This document shows, piece after piece, positions 8,348 through 16,553 of a stretch of 64,000 bases of DNA. The stretch's first letter is position 1; the number at the start of each line of letters is the position of its first letter. Under the pieces are notes generated by a model. The model was not told where the DNA came from. It did not search any database and was given only the letters and a program-made list of their open reading frames with translations. The position numbers were made by a program, and so were the translations under genes. Origin of the DNA: Segetibacter sp. 3557_3 (lineage in GTDB: Bacteria; Bacteroidota; Bacteroidia; Chitinophagales; Chitinophagaceae); the NCBI RefSeq assembly GCF_004354985.1, contig NZ_SMSK01000023.1:1-64000 (forward strand), written 5' to 3'.

Positions 8348-9463
8348 ATGGATGCTGATAAGACCCGTAAACCTGAGCCGCCGGCAGATAACGCATTGGT
8401 TATTGTTAAACAAAATGGTGAGTCACTTTCAAAGGAGCAACAGAATTTCAACCGGCTGATCAGGAAAATAGATGTGCTGCGCACCGAACTGGCTAAAGTA
8501 AAAAAGGACTTAAGTGACGGCCTCACTTTCTATGCTACCTATATCCATCCACTTGAACAACAACTGTTGGAGATGCAAAAGGAAGCTGTGCGCCTGCTGG
8601 TTCCTTTTACACGTTACACAAAATCGCTCTCCCGGCATGAAAAGGGAATGCTTAAAGACTTCCTCATTGATCAACTTGATCAAATCCAATTATTTGAGGA
8701 GAAATTGGATCCGGAACTCGGCCAGATATTTTATGAACTAAATGGATTTACAGACGACGACGCATTGCAGCTAAAGTTTGAACGCGTAAAGTCGGAAATC
8801 AGGTCTATGTTTCACAGGATGGGTTACGACGTAGACTTGCAGAAGTTACACAAAGACATGAGCGAAGAGGAGCTCATTGCAACGGTACGTGAAATACAGG
8901 AAAACGTTGAACAATCGGCGGGTGAACATCGCAGAACAAAAGCAAATGAGGCGCATACACAGCAAAAAAGAAAAGCAAGCCTTTTAAATCAATTAAGGAC
9001 AACAAACCTTAGCGCCATGTACAAACAACTTGCAAAAATGCTACACCCGGATCTGGAACAGGATGAAGATCGCAAAGTGGAAAAGGAAACACTAATGAAG
9101 CAATTAACAACCGCTTATAACAACAACGATTTGCACACCATGCTTTCGCTTGAGATCACATGGATGGAAACGGCAAAGAAGCAAAACCCATCAGCAAGCC
9201 ACCAAAAGATTAAGCTGTATAACCGTGCATTAAGAGAACAGGTAAAGGAACTTGAGAACGAACTGTACCAGGTTAAACAGCATCCAAGGTACCACCCGGT
9301 AATGCGGTATGAGCATACCAACGGCTTCGGAATAAATTTAAAAGCCACTAAACGTGCACTCGAAAGTAAATTAGGCGGCATGAGAGCAAGCGTTAAACAG
9401 CTGCAGGGCAAACAGGCTATGTTGGAGGTAAAAGCAATTCTCCTGGAACTGCTGTCAACCTAG
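8348..9463 (+). CDS. coiled-coil protein with C-terminal J-domain-like segment
   Basis: This 371-residue soluble protein is rich in charged residues and predicted coiled coil over residues ~25-70 and ~170-215. Around residue 225 comes MYKQLAKMLHPDLEQ, then LMKQLTTAYNNNDLHTMLSLE. The HPD tripeptide at about 232-234 after a basic helix, with a following helix ending in an AYxxxD pattern, resembles the DnaJ J-domain core that stimulates Hsp70 ATPase. The gene starts at an ATG after an AT-rich leader and appears monocistronic. A co-chaperone role is an inference from the HPD context. The remainder has no recognised domain. Confidence 0.65.
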   Translation: MDADKTRKPEPPADNALVIVKQNGESLSKEQQNFNRLIRKIDVLRTELAKVKKDLSDGLTFYATYIHPLEQQLLEMQKEAVRLLVPFTRYTKSLSRHEKGMLKDFLIDQLDQIQLFEEKLDPELGQIFYELNGFTDDDALQLKFERVKSEIRSMFHRMGYDVDLQKLHKDMSEEELIATVREIQENVEQSAGEHRRTKANEAHTQQKRKASLLNQLRTTNLSAMYKQLAKMLHPDLEQDEDRKVEKETLMKQLTTAYNNNDLHTMLSLEITWMETAKKQNPSASHQKIKLYNRALREQVKELENELYQVKQHPRYHPVMRYEHTNGFGINLKATKRALESKLGGMRASVKQLQGKQAMLEVKAILLELLST

Positions 9464-9594
9464 GCTTTGAACGCCTTAAGTTTGCGTTTTCCTAATAAAA
9501 GCCTCCACTTGCAATAGCTCTACGGAGAGCAAGGGATTGATCAACCGAATTCCATACGTTGGCAATCAGTAAACAATTTGTTTATAAAAACGAA

Positions 9595-9627
9595 AAGGGC
9601 AGCCTCAACTGATGTGAGGCTGCCCTT
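9595..9627 (-). terminator. bidirectional intrinsic terminator
   Basis: A perfect 13-bp stem, AAGGGCAGCCTCA (9595-9607) with TGAGGCTGCCCTT (9615-9627), and a 7-base loop. On the minus strand it is followed by TTTTCGTTTTTA, which suits termination of the glycosyltransferase gene. It may also serve the convergent upstream gene. Confidence 0.85.
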
Positions 9628-9641
9628 TGTTAAAGTAGGCT

Positions 9642-11018
9642 CTAGTAAACCGATTGAGTGGATTTTTGCTGCAGGTGCGGCTTGCTTGCGGCAATTAATT
9701 CTTTAACCTTTGTGGCCGCCAGTTCGTTTGCATTATAGCGTCTGAATTCTTCCGCCAAACGGCTAACGTTGTTTTTGTATTCCGGGTTCCGGAAGATTTC
9801 ATCTACCGCTTTTCTAAGTTGAAGTGGTATGGGTCTCTCCGTTTTTAAATTGATCCCCAACTTAAAGTAACCAACCCTTGCACATATTTCGCTTTTGCCT
9901 TCATGCACTCCTGCTACAACCATCGGCAGCTCGTTTTCAATTCCCAGTAATGTGCCACCATATCCGCCATTTGTAATATAAACGTCAACGTACGGCATTA
10001 CTTCACTAAAAGGAATAAAGTCTTCGATGATCACATTTTCTTTCGCGTATTGAGCACGAAGTTCAGTTGTGCAGGAGCCCCCTGTTGCAACAATTACCAG
10101 TGCATCGGTGTACTTGAATGCCTCCAGGGTTGGCTTAATTAGCTTTGAAACATCTTTCTCCGCGGTTCCTTGTGTAACCAGGATTACCCTTTGATATTTA
10201 TTTAAACGCTCATCAAACCACGGCTTCGAAGTGGCTGGAGCGGAATAAGGAAGCAGGGGACCCGCAAAGTGAACCTTTGGGTCCATGTCGCTACGTTGGT
10301 AATCAAAACCGGGGGTCGCGCTTTGCAGCAACAGCGAAGTTTTATCGAGGTTGTAATCGAAAACATTCTGGCCCTCGTAGCTCAAACCATAAGTTGAACA
10401 AAGTTTCTCCAGCACTTTATTCGATGGCTTAAACAGAATGTTTGCTGCAACCCAACGAAGGGCTGCTTGTTTTAACTTGCCAAGTGCAGTATAGGAGGGC
10501 ACCATACCCAATCCATACGGTGGCAAATCCCTGGAGGTTCCCATCAGAGGAACAATACCTACAGCAATCGTAGGAATTTTCATTTTCTGTTCAACAAAAG
10601 CAATTGCAGTAAATGCACAATCTGCAATCATCAGGTCGAAAGGAAAAACCCGGTGGATGGCCTGGATGTCTTCGAAGTATTCAGGGGCACGTTCAATGAA
10701 AAAGTGAGCAAGGTCGAAATTGAGTTTTGCAACCATGCTCTTGGCTTTCATGCGTCCGGGAAAAAGTTCATTTACGTTTTCCGCGGTAACTTCAAGTGCT
10801 TTCACCAATGGATAATGTTGGATATCCAGCTTCTTTAATTTTCCTGCATATTCTCTTGAAGTATACCACCGGACGTCGTAACCGATGCTTTTAAGATGAA
10901 CTGCAATAGCCGTTAGTGGGTTGAAGTGGCCATCGGCCGGAACACAGGCAAAAAGAATTCGTTTGCCGTTTGTGGTGCGTTTTATATCCGCTATTTGATC
11001 GTCGATAATGTTGTTCAT
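9642..11018 (-). CDS. UGT/MGT-type glycosyltransferase (GT1-like)
   Basis: The 458-residue cytoplasmic enzyme has a GT-B fold layout. The N-terminal acceptor domain begins ILFACVPADGHFNPLTAIAVHL, the GHxxP-like opening of family GT1. The C-terminal donor domain carries VILVTQGT and IEDFIPFSEVMPYVDVYITNGGYGGTLLGIENELPMVVAG. The usual HGGxGT histidine is replaced by asparagine (NGGYGG). The donor-binding DQ pair is replaced by EGKSE, so donor use may differ from plant-like UDP-glucose enzymes. I chose the ATG at 11018 (MNNIIDDQ) rather than the upstream frame extension, because a TAnnTTTG box lies just before it. The acceptor is unknown; macrolides, flavonoids and lipids are typical for relatives. 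The gene is monocistronic, with a strong terminator after it. Confidence 0.85.
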   Translation of the reverse strand: MNNIIDDQIADIKRTTNGKRILFACVPADGHFNPLTAIAVHLKSIGYDVRWYTSREYAGKLKKLDIQHYPLVKALEVTAENVNELFPGRMKAKSMVAKLNFDLAHFFIERAPEYFEDIQAIHRVFPFDLMIADCAFTAIAFVEQKMKIPTIAVGIVPLMGTSRDLPPYGLGMVPSYTALGKLKQAALRWVAANILFKPSNKVLEKLCSTYGLSYEGQNVFDYNLDKTSLLLQSATPGFDYQRSDMDPKVHFAGPLLPYSAPATSKPWFDERLNKYQRVILVTQGTAEKDVSKLIKPTLEAFKYTDALVIVATGGSCTTELRAQYAKENVIIEDFIPFSEVMPYVDVYITNGGYGGTLLGIENELPMVVAGVHEGKSEICARVGYFKLGINLKTERPIPLQLRKAVDEIFRNPEYKNNVSRLAEEFRRYNANELAATKVKELIAASKPHLQQKSTQSVY

Positions 11019-11038
11019 GTTGTTTGTTTTAACCTGAA

Positions 11039-11046
11039 CAAATCTA
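11039..11046 (-). promoter_or_regulatory. -7 promoter box for the glycosyltransferase
   Basis: On the minus strand this reads TAGATTTG, an exact TAnnTTTG, with the start codon 20 bases downstream. No convincing TTG -33 element was seen. The palindromic repeats at 11061 and 11214 lie just upstream. Confidence 0.5.
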
Positions 11047-11060
11047 TATCGACGTTTTAT

Positions 11061-11228
11061 ACACATTTATGTATTTGAGTTTATACTTACCAAATCGCTG
11101 TATGAATTGCACGAAAGCAGGGATTAATGGCGTAATTATAGGAGAGCTTGTTATGGATTGTTTGATTTCTTAAGTTTTCATGCGATTTAAAGTATTCCGG
11201 AAAGAAAAAGATCACACATTTATGTGAT
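11061..11228. promoter_or_regulatory. paired operator-like sites in the 11019-11687 gap
   Basis: The 12-mer ACACATTTATGT occurs twice, at 11061-11072 and 11214-11225. The second lies inside a dyad ATCACA-CATTTA-TGTGAT (11211-11228). The first sits immediately upstream of the glycosyltransferase -7 box, where a bound regulator would affect initiation. The rest of the 670-base gap shows no convincing gene. Confidence 0.4.
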
Positions 11229-11687
11229 GTGCATGCTTAATAAATTTGATTAAACTAAACCAAACCGTTCTGTTGTTGGGGTTTTGATAAACAGCTTTTG
11301 TATCCGATTCAGCTATCTCTGCAAAGCAGTTTATGTTGAGCAAACTGTTCGGTTACTGTTTATGTAAACCACATAGGTTGGCTAATCCTTAAGGGACTTC
11401 GATATCGTTGGATTGGAATGTTTGGTATCATCTGCAGTATACATCGTCGGGCAGAAACCTCGCACCTACATCATCTACGGGAAAGGGTCTGCTAACTTGT
11501 ATAAACACCCCCAACATGTGAATGCAATTACAAATGCAACTTTTCACAAACGCACTAAAATCGTTGTGTTCACGATGTTCGGTAATAAGCTACAGGATGA
11601 AATGAACTACAAGCGGGAGCTGGTAATAATCAATAGAGTCTCAATGGCAGGGTCAAGAGTTTTATTGCATTCAGAGAGTTAGATCAG

Positions 11688-12416
11688 TTAGGCCTGGGTC
11701 GTATTCGGTAGTGCCCTGATATCTGGTTCGGTAATCTTATAACCGTCTTCCAGTTGCCAATTTCTTGACTGTACAACTTCAGTAAGGATGGTGCGCATTT
11801 GATCTGCAGCAATCTTTGGCAAGTGGCTTTTTATCGCGGCCAGTTCAACCTGTTTTTTTCCGTTGGCCTGTATCCGGGTGAGGTCATCACGACTTAAAAG
11901 GTTAAAAATGCCTTCATCAAAATTGTAGTAAAGATAATCTGGTTCTATGCTTAGGATTTCCGGCTCGGGGAAGGAAACCATTTTGATTTTACAATTTTGC
12001 TCATCAACTTCCCATACACATTTCTGAAAGTCGTAACCAACTAAAACCTTCGCTTTTATAATCACCAATGCGCGCTTGGTTGAAGGAATAAATCCAAACA
12101 CTTTTTTGGTTTCTTCAAAATTATACAGCTCATTAAAATGGCCTTCAGCAAATACAATTTTAAAAACTTTTCTCATGCTCTCTACAACCGTGTGGGAATT
12201 TTCTTTTACAACAGCCTGGTTGTTTTTACTGGCTAATTTCCAAACCAAAAACATAATAACCGCCCCAAGCAAAAGTCCGATGATTAATATGCCCATAGTA
12301 TCTGGTGTGGTGTTTTGTTTACTCCCGCTGGTATAGATGAGGATGATGGCTACAACAATTAATATTGCAGCCCCGATCCATTTAAGGTTTTTAAAGTTCT
12401 TCGCTATGGAAAGCAT
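11688..12416 (-). CDS. DUF4230 family membrane-anchored protein
   Basis: The 242-residue protein starts at MLSIAKNF (ATG at 12416). An upstream extension lacks support. Two hydrophobic helices follow (about residues 14-31 and 43-62). The rest forms a DUF4230 domain with KVFGFIPSTKRALVIIKAKVLVGYDF and MVSFPEPEILSIEPDYLYYNFDEGIFN, typical of the family. The domain occurs widely in Bacteroidota and Firmicutes and has no assigned reaction. Membrane topology places the domain on one face of the inner membrane. It is divergent from the DUF3891 gene, with 140 bases between the starts, so the two may share a control region. Confidence 0.8.
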   Translation of the reverse strand: MLSIAKNFKNLKWIGAAILIVVAIILIYTSGSKQNTTPDTMGILIIGLLLGAVIMFLVWKLASKNNQAVVKENSHTVVESMRKVFKIVFAEGHFNELYNFEETKKVFGFIPSTKRALVIIKAKVLVGYDFQKCVWEVDEQNCKIKMVSFPEPEILSIEPDYLYYNFDEGIFNLLSRDDLTRIQANGKKQVELAAIKSHLPKIAADQMRTILTEVVQSRNWQLEDGYKITEPDIRALPNTTQA

Positions 12417-12557
12417 GGGCAGTATATATCTTAATGATGCAATAACTAACCGGATACAAAACTGGTGCCCGCTACCGTAGCGCAGCTGGCACAATATTGA
12501 TCTCAGAAATTAAGTCGGGAAAGTTTTTCTAATTCCGGCTTAGTAATATTCTGATAT

Positions 12558-13310
12558 ATGGTTGTAAACTATAAGAGTACTGGCTGGGAGGTTGTAACGC
12601 AAAGAGCACATGGCTTATTGGCTGCGCAAATTGCAATGCATTGGAAGCAAAAGGAGCGGCCGGAGCGATGGATGGAAACGCTGATCGCTATTGCCGATCA
12701 CGATGAGGCAGAAGTTGAACTTGACGGCGAGAATTTGCTTACGGAAACAGGCGGACCTTTGAACTTTTCTATGAAGCAGTATGATCCCAAACATTGTGAA
12801 CAGATGGCTATGCTTAGCATAACCAAAAGCCGTTATGTTGCCTTGCTGGTGTCGATACATATGGATTTCCTGTACCGGAAAGAAGCAGCAGAAAACAGCC
12901 AGCTACAAAAATTTCTCGAAGAACAACGAAAGCTGCAGGCCGGCTGGCGGAAAGAACTGGGGCTCCAAAAAGAAGAGGTGGAAAGGATCTATTACCTGCT
13001 GGAGTGGTGTGATGCGTTTTCGCTTTTGCTATGCCAGCAACAGGTTCAGCCTGAGCAAAGGGGTATTGAAATCAGTACTGGTCCCGATGGTAAAGTCTAC
13101 CAGTTGTTCGAGCTTGAAAATGGTTCGCTGACGGTAGATCCATGGCCTTTTGAACCCAACGCTTTCCAGCTAACCTGCGAGTCACGCGAGATCAACCAAC
13201 TGCAATTTGCTAGTTCTGCCGAATTTAGAGCATTATTTAATGCCGCAAAGGTGAAAGAACAAGTATGGCAAGTTGCGAAACAGGCGATAAGTAAGCCCTC
13301 GAAAGTTTAA
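12558..13310 (+). CDS. DUF3891 family protein
   Basis: The 250-residue cytoplasmic protein matches the DUF3891 pattern. It opens with an N-terminal TGWEVVTQRAHGLLAAQIAMHW, then LIAIADHDEAEVELDGENLLTETGGPLNF, and later SIHMDFLY and YYLLEWCDAFSLLLCQ. Conserved histidines in AHGLLAAQIA, the ADHD motif and SIHMDFLY give an HD-like metal-site appearance, so a hydrolase is conceivable, but no reaction is established for the family. It is transcribed divergently from the DUF4230 gene and has no downstream partner on the same strand before the small gene on the opposite strand. Confidence 0.8.
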   Translation: MVVNYKSTGWEVVTQRAHGLLAAQIAMHWKQKERPERWMETLIAIADHDEAEVELDGENLLTETGGPLNFSMKQYDPKHCEQMAMLSITKSRYVALLVSIHMDFLYRKEAAENSQLQKFLEEQRKLQAGWRKELGLQKEEVERIYYLLEWCDAFSLLLCQQQVQPEQRGIEISTGPDGKVYQLFELENGSLTVDPWPFEPNAFQLTCESREINQLQFASSAEFRALFNAAKVKEQVWQVAKQAISKPSKV

Positions 13311-13435
13311 GTACGCTGATACAAGTTATACGCACCACAGGCGTATCGGGCAAGTAGGGGCTGGCGGTACTTATAATTGTAAACTTGGGCTTCTATCTGT
13401 TAGTTGATTGATCGCCTGCATCGCAACAGAAGTAT

Positions 13436-13609
13436 TTAATCACGTTCACTCATTGCTTCTTTCAGCTTTTGCTCGTTGTCAATATCTTCTTGTGAGATTG
13501 GTTTGTTGTTATTAGGCTCAAAAGGATTTTGTACCCGTTGAGGCTCCTGGTTTTGTGCCTGTTCATTTGACGTGTTACTTTGCTGTTGATCTTTGTTATC
13601 GTTGGTCAT
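13436..13609 (-). CDS. 57-residue hydrophilic, Q/N-rich small protein
   Basis: This short gene reads from an ATG at 13609 to a TAA at 13436. The protein starts MTNDNKDQQQSNTSNEQ and ends KLKEAMSERD. It is acidic, rich in Gln, Asn and Glu, and has no hydrophobic segment, so it is probably disordered apart from a C-terminal helix. An exact TAnnTTTG promoter box (TACATTTG) sits 20 bases upstream on the same strand, with a -33-like TTG 21 bases further up. That supports real expression. It resembles in style two other small proteins in the window (42954-43184 and 56962-57144). No known function. Confidence 0.65.
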   Translation of the reverse strand: MTNDNKDQQQSNTSNEQAQNQEPQRVQNPFEPNNNKPISQEDIDNEQKLKEAMSERD

Positions 13610-13629
13610 AAAGTTTTTTATACTGGCGG

Positions 13630-13661
13630 CAAATGTAATACCAGCTATAAGCCACAGCCAA
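13630..13661 (-). promoter_or_regulatory. promoter of the 57-residue gene
   Basis: On the minus strand this reads TTG (13661-13659), 21 bases, then TACATTTG (13637-13630), a close match to the Bacteroidota TTG/TAnnTTTG consensus. The start codon is 20 bases downstream of the box. Confidence 0.55.
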
Positions 13662-13807
13662 GGCTTAAGCCGCCCTTGCTATTGTTGCTAAATCGTGACC
13701 ACAACTCCCCATGTTCATGGTTGCTGACATCAGAATTGTGGCAATCCTGATGAGCTAACAATTGTGGAGGGCTGGCATTATTACTGCCCTTGCTCTTTTA
13801 AAAACGT

Positions 13808-14149
13808 ATGCAAAACGCCATATTCTCCATTCGTCCCTACCGTTACCAAAACATGTGGGTCTTCGATGATGACCGGGTTGGTTTGGTTAAAGAACCCTTT
13901 GTAATGGGTATCCCCGAAATCATCAATAAAGCAGTGGCCCACCTCTCTAATCCTGAGTCGGGGTTTACTGTACTTTTTAACAATACCGGTTTGCCATCGG
14001 CTGATGTGATTTTGAATAAACTTGATATTGAGTCGGGCGGGACCTGGTACCAACAAGAGGGCACTGGTATGAAAGGGTGGTTATGTCCCGCGCTATTTAA
14101 GTATTATCCCGAGGCACCCGAAAAGCTATACATCAAGATTGCAGAATAG
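13808..14149 (+). CDS. DUF6717-like hypothetical protein
   Basis: The 113-residue soluble protein carries PYRYQNMWVFDDDRVGLVKEPFV near the N-terminus. Later come GIPEIINKAV, GTWYQQEGTGMKGWLCPALFKYYPEAP and a terminal LYIKI. This combination of WVFDD, GLVxEPFV and GWLCPALF is characteristic of a small conserved family I recognise as DUF6717, whose function is not known. It has no signal peptide. The coding frame starts at an ATG soon after an AT-rich leader and seems monocistronic. The intergenic stretch after it, to 14389, shows no other gene. Confidence 0.65.
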   Translation: MQNAIFSIRPYRYQNMWVFDDDRVGLVKEPFVMGIPEIINKAVAHLSNPESGFTVLFNNTGLPSADVILNKLDIESGGTWYQQEGTGMKGWLCPALFKYYPEAPEKLYIKIAE

Positions 14150-14389
14150 CGGGAATAAATGCTTAATAAATTGCAGTTTAGGAACGGAGAATTTTCAGCT
14201 AAATATTATGCGCTGGTTCCACAGTATTATCCCGTTCAACTCGAAAGTTTAGCTGCTATGAAAAACAATTGTTGAACGGAAGCGTCGCAAGGATGTCGCC
14301 TCAACGGTAAATAGCCGGCCACCAAAAACAAAAAGCTTTATTATTGATCGATCGATTTCTGATAAGCAAAATCGTAACGTATCGTAAAA

Positions 14390-14418
14390 GAAATAGCCGG
14401 CAATTTGCCGGCTATTTC
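14390..14418 (-). terminator. intrinsic terminator of the repeat-rich lipoprotein
   Basis: A 14-bp perfect inverted repeat, GAAATAGCCGGCAA with TTGCCGGCTATTTC, separated by one base. On the minus strand it is followed by TTTTACGAT. It lies 24 bases past the lipoprotein stop codon. Confidence 0.8.
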
Positions 14419-14442
14419 TATATTCAAAAGATTAATAAGTGC

Positions 14443-15963
14443 TTATTTAGTGCTTTTACCAAACACAAGTAACACCTGGTCGCCTTGCTTTAAACGCAAT
14501 TGGTTGTTGGTGACATCGTAGCTATCTGCACGACGTAAACGATCAAGGTAAGCTGCCTGGTCAAAACCACCATGAGACTGGATATTGGTTGATGGCATCA
14601 GTTCATTGAAATGTAGTGTATTGCCTTCAACTTTAATAGTGCCCATAATATTGTTATGACCTGTATAGCCAGTGAAGCTTCCATTTTCAATAAACATATT
14701 CAGTTTTGGCATCGCAAACGGATTGCCGTTAACTGCCATAAAGATATTTGAATTATCTACCGCTGTTCCGCTGGTGGTGTTTGCATCGGCGCCCATACCT
14801 GTAGAATTATTCGCCATATTGGTGCTTCCTGTTGAACCCATAGTGCTACCTGATCCTGTAGAACCTGTAGTTGAACCTGTTGAGCCCATAGTGCTACCTG
14901 ATACTGTAGAACCTGTTGAACCCATAGTGCTACCTGATCCTATAGAACCTGTAGTTGAACCGGTTGAGCCCATTGTGCTACCTGATCCTGTAGAACCCGT
15001 AGTTGAACCTGTTGAGCCCATAGTGCTACCTGATCCTGTAGAACCGGTTGTTGAACCTGTTGAGCCCATTGTGCTACCTGATCCTGTAGAACCGGTTGCA
15101 TCAGTAACGCCTGAGTTGTTTGACATTGATGATGAACCAGCTGCTCCGCGGGTACCTGTTGTTCCTGAACCTCTTCTGCCTTTAGTTTTGCTCGGTGTAC
15201 TTGCTGCTGTTTCAGCCTCTGCAGCTGCCATTGCTGCTGCAACCTGGTTTAAGGAGTCTGTTATCCTGGCCATACTCTCATCGTAGCGCTTTTGTACTGC
15301 TTCTGCTGTCCAATAAGCCGCATAGCTAGCGGGATTGCTGGTATCGGCGATCCAGTTTGAAGCAACTTCGGGAGTTGGTACGAGTTCCCATTGACCAGCT
15401 GCTTCAGCATTAAAGTTTTTGTTTACGCGCCAGTCTGTGTTATAAGTCCATCCACCGGTTTTGATGAGTTCGGTTGGGGTTTTATACCTCTCAGGATTTT
15501 GCATGTAATTATTTGGATCGTATACATTGCTGAAACTTGATCCGGAAGAACGTGTTCCCGGGTTGTTATAAGATCCTGTAGTTCCGGAACCAGTGGTTCC
15601 CATTGAACCTGAACCAGTCATACTTCCGGAAGCGCCTGTGGAGCCTGAGCCAGTTGAAGTTGAGCCCATTGCACCAGAGCCACTTGCTGAAGAACCGGTT
15701 CCAGTTGTTGTACCGGTAGAACCTGTAGTTCCCATTGATCCTGAAGCCGTCGATCCGGAACCCGTCGTTCCTGAACCGGTAGATCCCATAGAACCGGAAG
15801 CTGAACCTGAAGTTCCTGTTGAGGTGCCTGAAGAATTGGTGCTGGTTGTACCTGTAGTAGATTGGGTATCAGTTCCTGACCCCGATGTACGCGTACTGTT
15901 CCGTGAGGTACTGCAATTGGTCAAGATGATAGCCAACGGCAGCACTAATAGTATTCTTTTCAT
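14443..15963 (-). CDS. Gly/Ser/Thr-repeat lipoprotein with C-terminal META-like domain
   Basis: Starting at the ATG at 15963, the 506-residue protein has a lipoprotein signal (MKRILLVLPLAIILTNCSTS, lipobox Cys at ~17), so it is probably anchored in the outer membrane. Residues ~20-135 are a Gly-Ser-Thr low-complexity tract. A globular segment (GGWTYNTDWRVNKNF onward) follows, then a second G/S/T repeat region (~270-400) of 16-residue units GSTGSGSTMGSTGSTT. The last ~100 residues look like a META/HslJ domain: IFMAVNGNPF, NGSFTGYTGHNNIMGTI, LHFNELMPSTNIQS, YLDRLRRADSY and LRLKQGDQVLLVF. The usual GCN cysteine is a histidine here. The repeats suggest a flexible surface stalk. The start was moved from an upstream extension because of the signal peptide. 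Confidence 0.8.
   Translation of the reverse strand: MKRILLVLPLAIILTNCSTSRNSTRTSGSGTDTQSTTGTTSTNSSGTSTGTSGSASGSMGSTGSGTTGSGSTASGSMGTTGSTGTTTGTGSSASGSGAMGSTSTGSGSTGASGSMTGSGSMGTTGSGTTGSYNNPGTRSSGSSFSNVYDPNNYMQNPERYKTPTELIKTGGWTYNTDWRVNKNFNAEAAGQWELVPTPEVASNWIADTSNPASYAAYWTAEAVQKRYDESMARITDSLNQVAAAMAAAEAETAASTPSKTKGRRGSGTTGTRGAAGSSSMSNNSGVTDATGSTGSGSTMGSTGSTTGSTGSGSTMGSTGSTTGSTGSGSTMGSTGSTTGSIGSGSTMGSTGSTVSGSTMGSTGSTTGSTGSGSTMGSTGSTNMANNSTGMGADANTTSGTAVDNSNIFMAVNGNPFAMPKLNMFIENGSFTGYTGHNNIMGTIKVEGNTLHFNELMPSTNIQSHGGFDQAAYLDRLRRADSYDVTNNQLRLKQGDQVLLVFGKSTK
14821..15100 (-). repeat. 48-bp coding minisatellite inside the lipoprotein gene
   Basis: The landmark GTGCTACC recurs at 14843, 14891, 14927, 14975, 15023 and 15071, a 48-base period with one 36-base step. 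The step lost four codons without changing frame. Such arrays are prone to unit gain and loss. The long reading frames on the opposite strand here are shadows of the repeat. Confidence 0.9.
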
Positions 15964-16553
15964 AATGTAGTGTTTTAACTTGTCATTACTATAATAATGC
16001 CACAACATTTTATGTTGCATGATCTCCGGCCGTTACCAGCGGTAAACACACTCAATTAATTAGCGCTGCTTACTTAAGCTTACATAACGAAAAGCTGGAA
16101 TTACATTCTGGCAATAGATGCGAAACAGGGTTGAATGCGGGGAGGGCTGTATCGATATGCTCACCATGCTCTTCGAAACCTTGCAAAATGCATAAGGCAC
16201 CATCGGTCAAGTGCTTAGCTCGCCATCAATCAGCAAAAGAGGGGTAAATAGAAGTTAGCTTTTATGCAATTGATCATCGACAAGACTGCCTCCGGGCTTT
16301 GCGAGGTCCCCCATCAGAACAAATTATTTTAAACAGGCGGGAGAGATTCGGATTACATTTATAAGCATAATGCCGGCAGGATTATTAAAGCATTTTTTAA
16401 TGCATGAAACTACGGATGCCCGGAGCTTGGTTTTTTAATCTGGGCTTGCACAGGGCATGCAATTGGTATAGGTGCAAGAATCCAGGCAGGCAAAAGAGGG
16501 TTTTCGGGCGATAAAGAACTAAACCAATCCAACTCCATTTAAGGCCTATGGTT
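15964..16553. other. intergenic region with no recognised gene
   Basis: About 590 bases between the lipoprotein start and the end of the beta-lactamase-like gene. It should include the lipoprotein promoter, but no TAnnTTTG match was identified. I see no supported coding frame and no strong hairpin. Confidence 0.6.

Noticed and set aside
11413-11682. 89-residue plus-strand frame in the glycosyltransferase upstream gap
   Set aside because: No domain, no promoter box and poor coding composition.
14672-15970. Long plus-strand reading frames rich in Pro-Val-Glu opposite the lipoprotein gene
   Set aside because: They arise because the 48-bp and G/S/T repeats stay open in several frames. The minus strand has a lipoprotein signal, a globular domain and a terminator.
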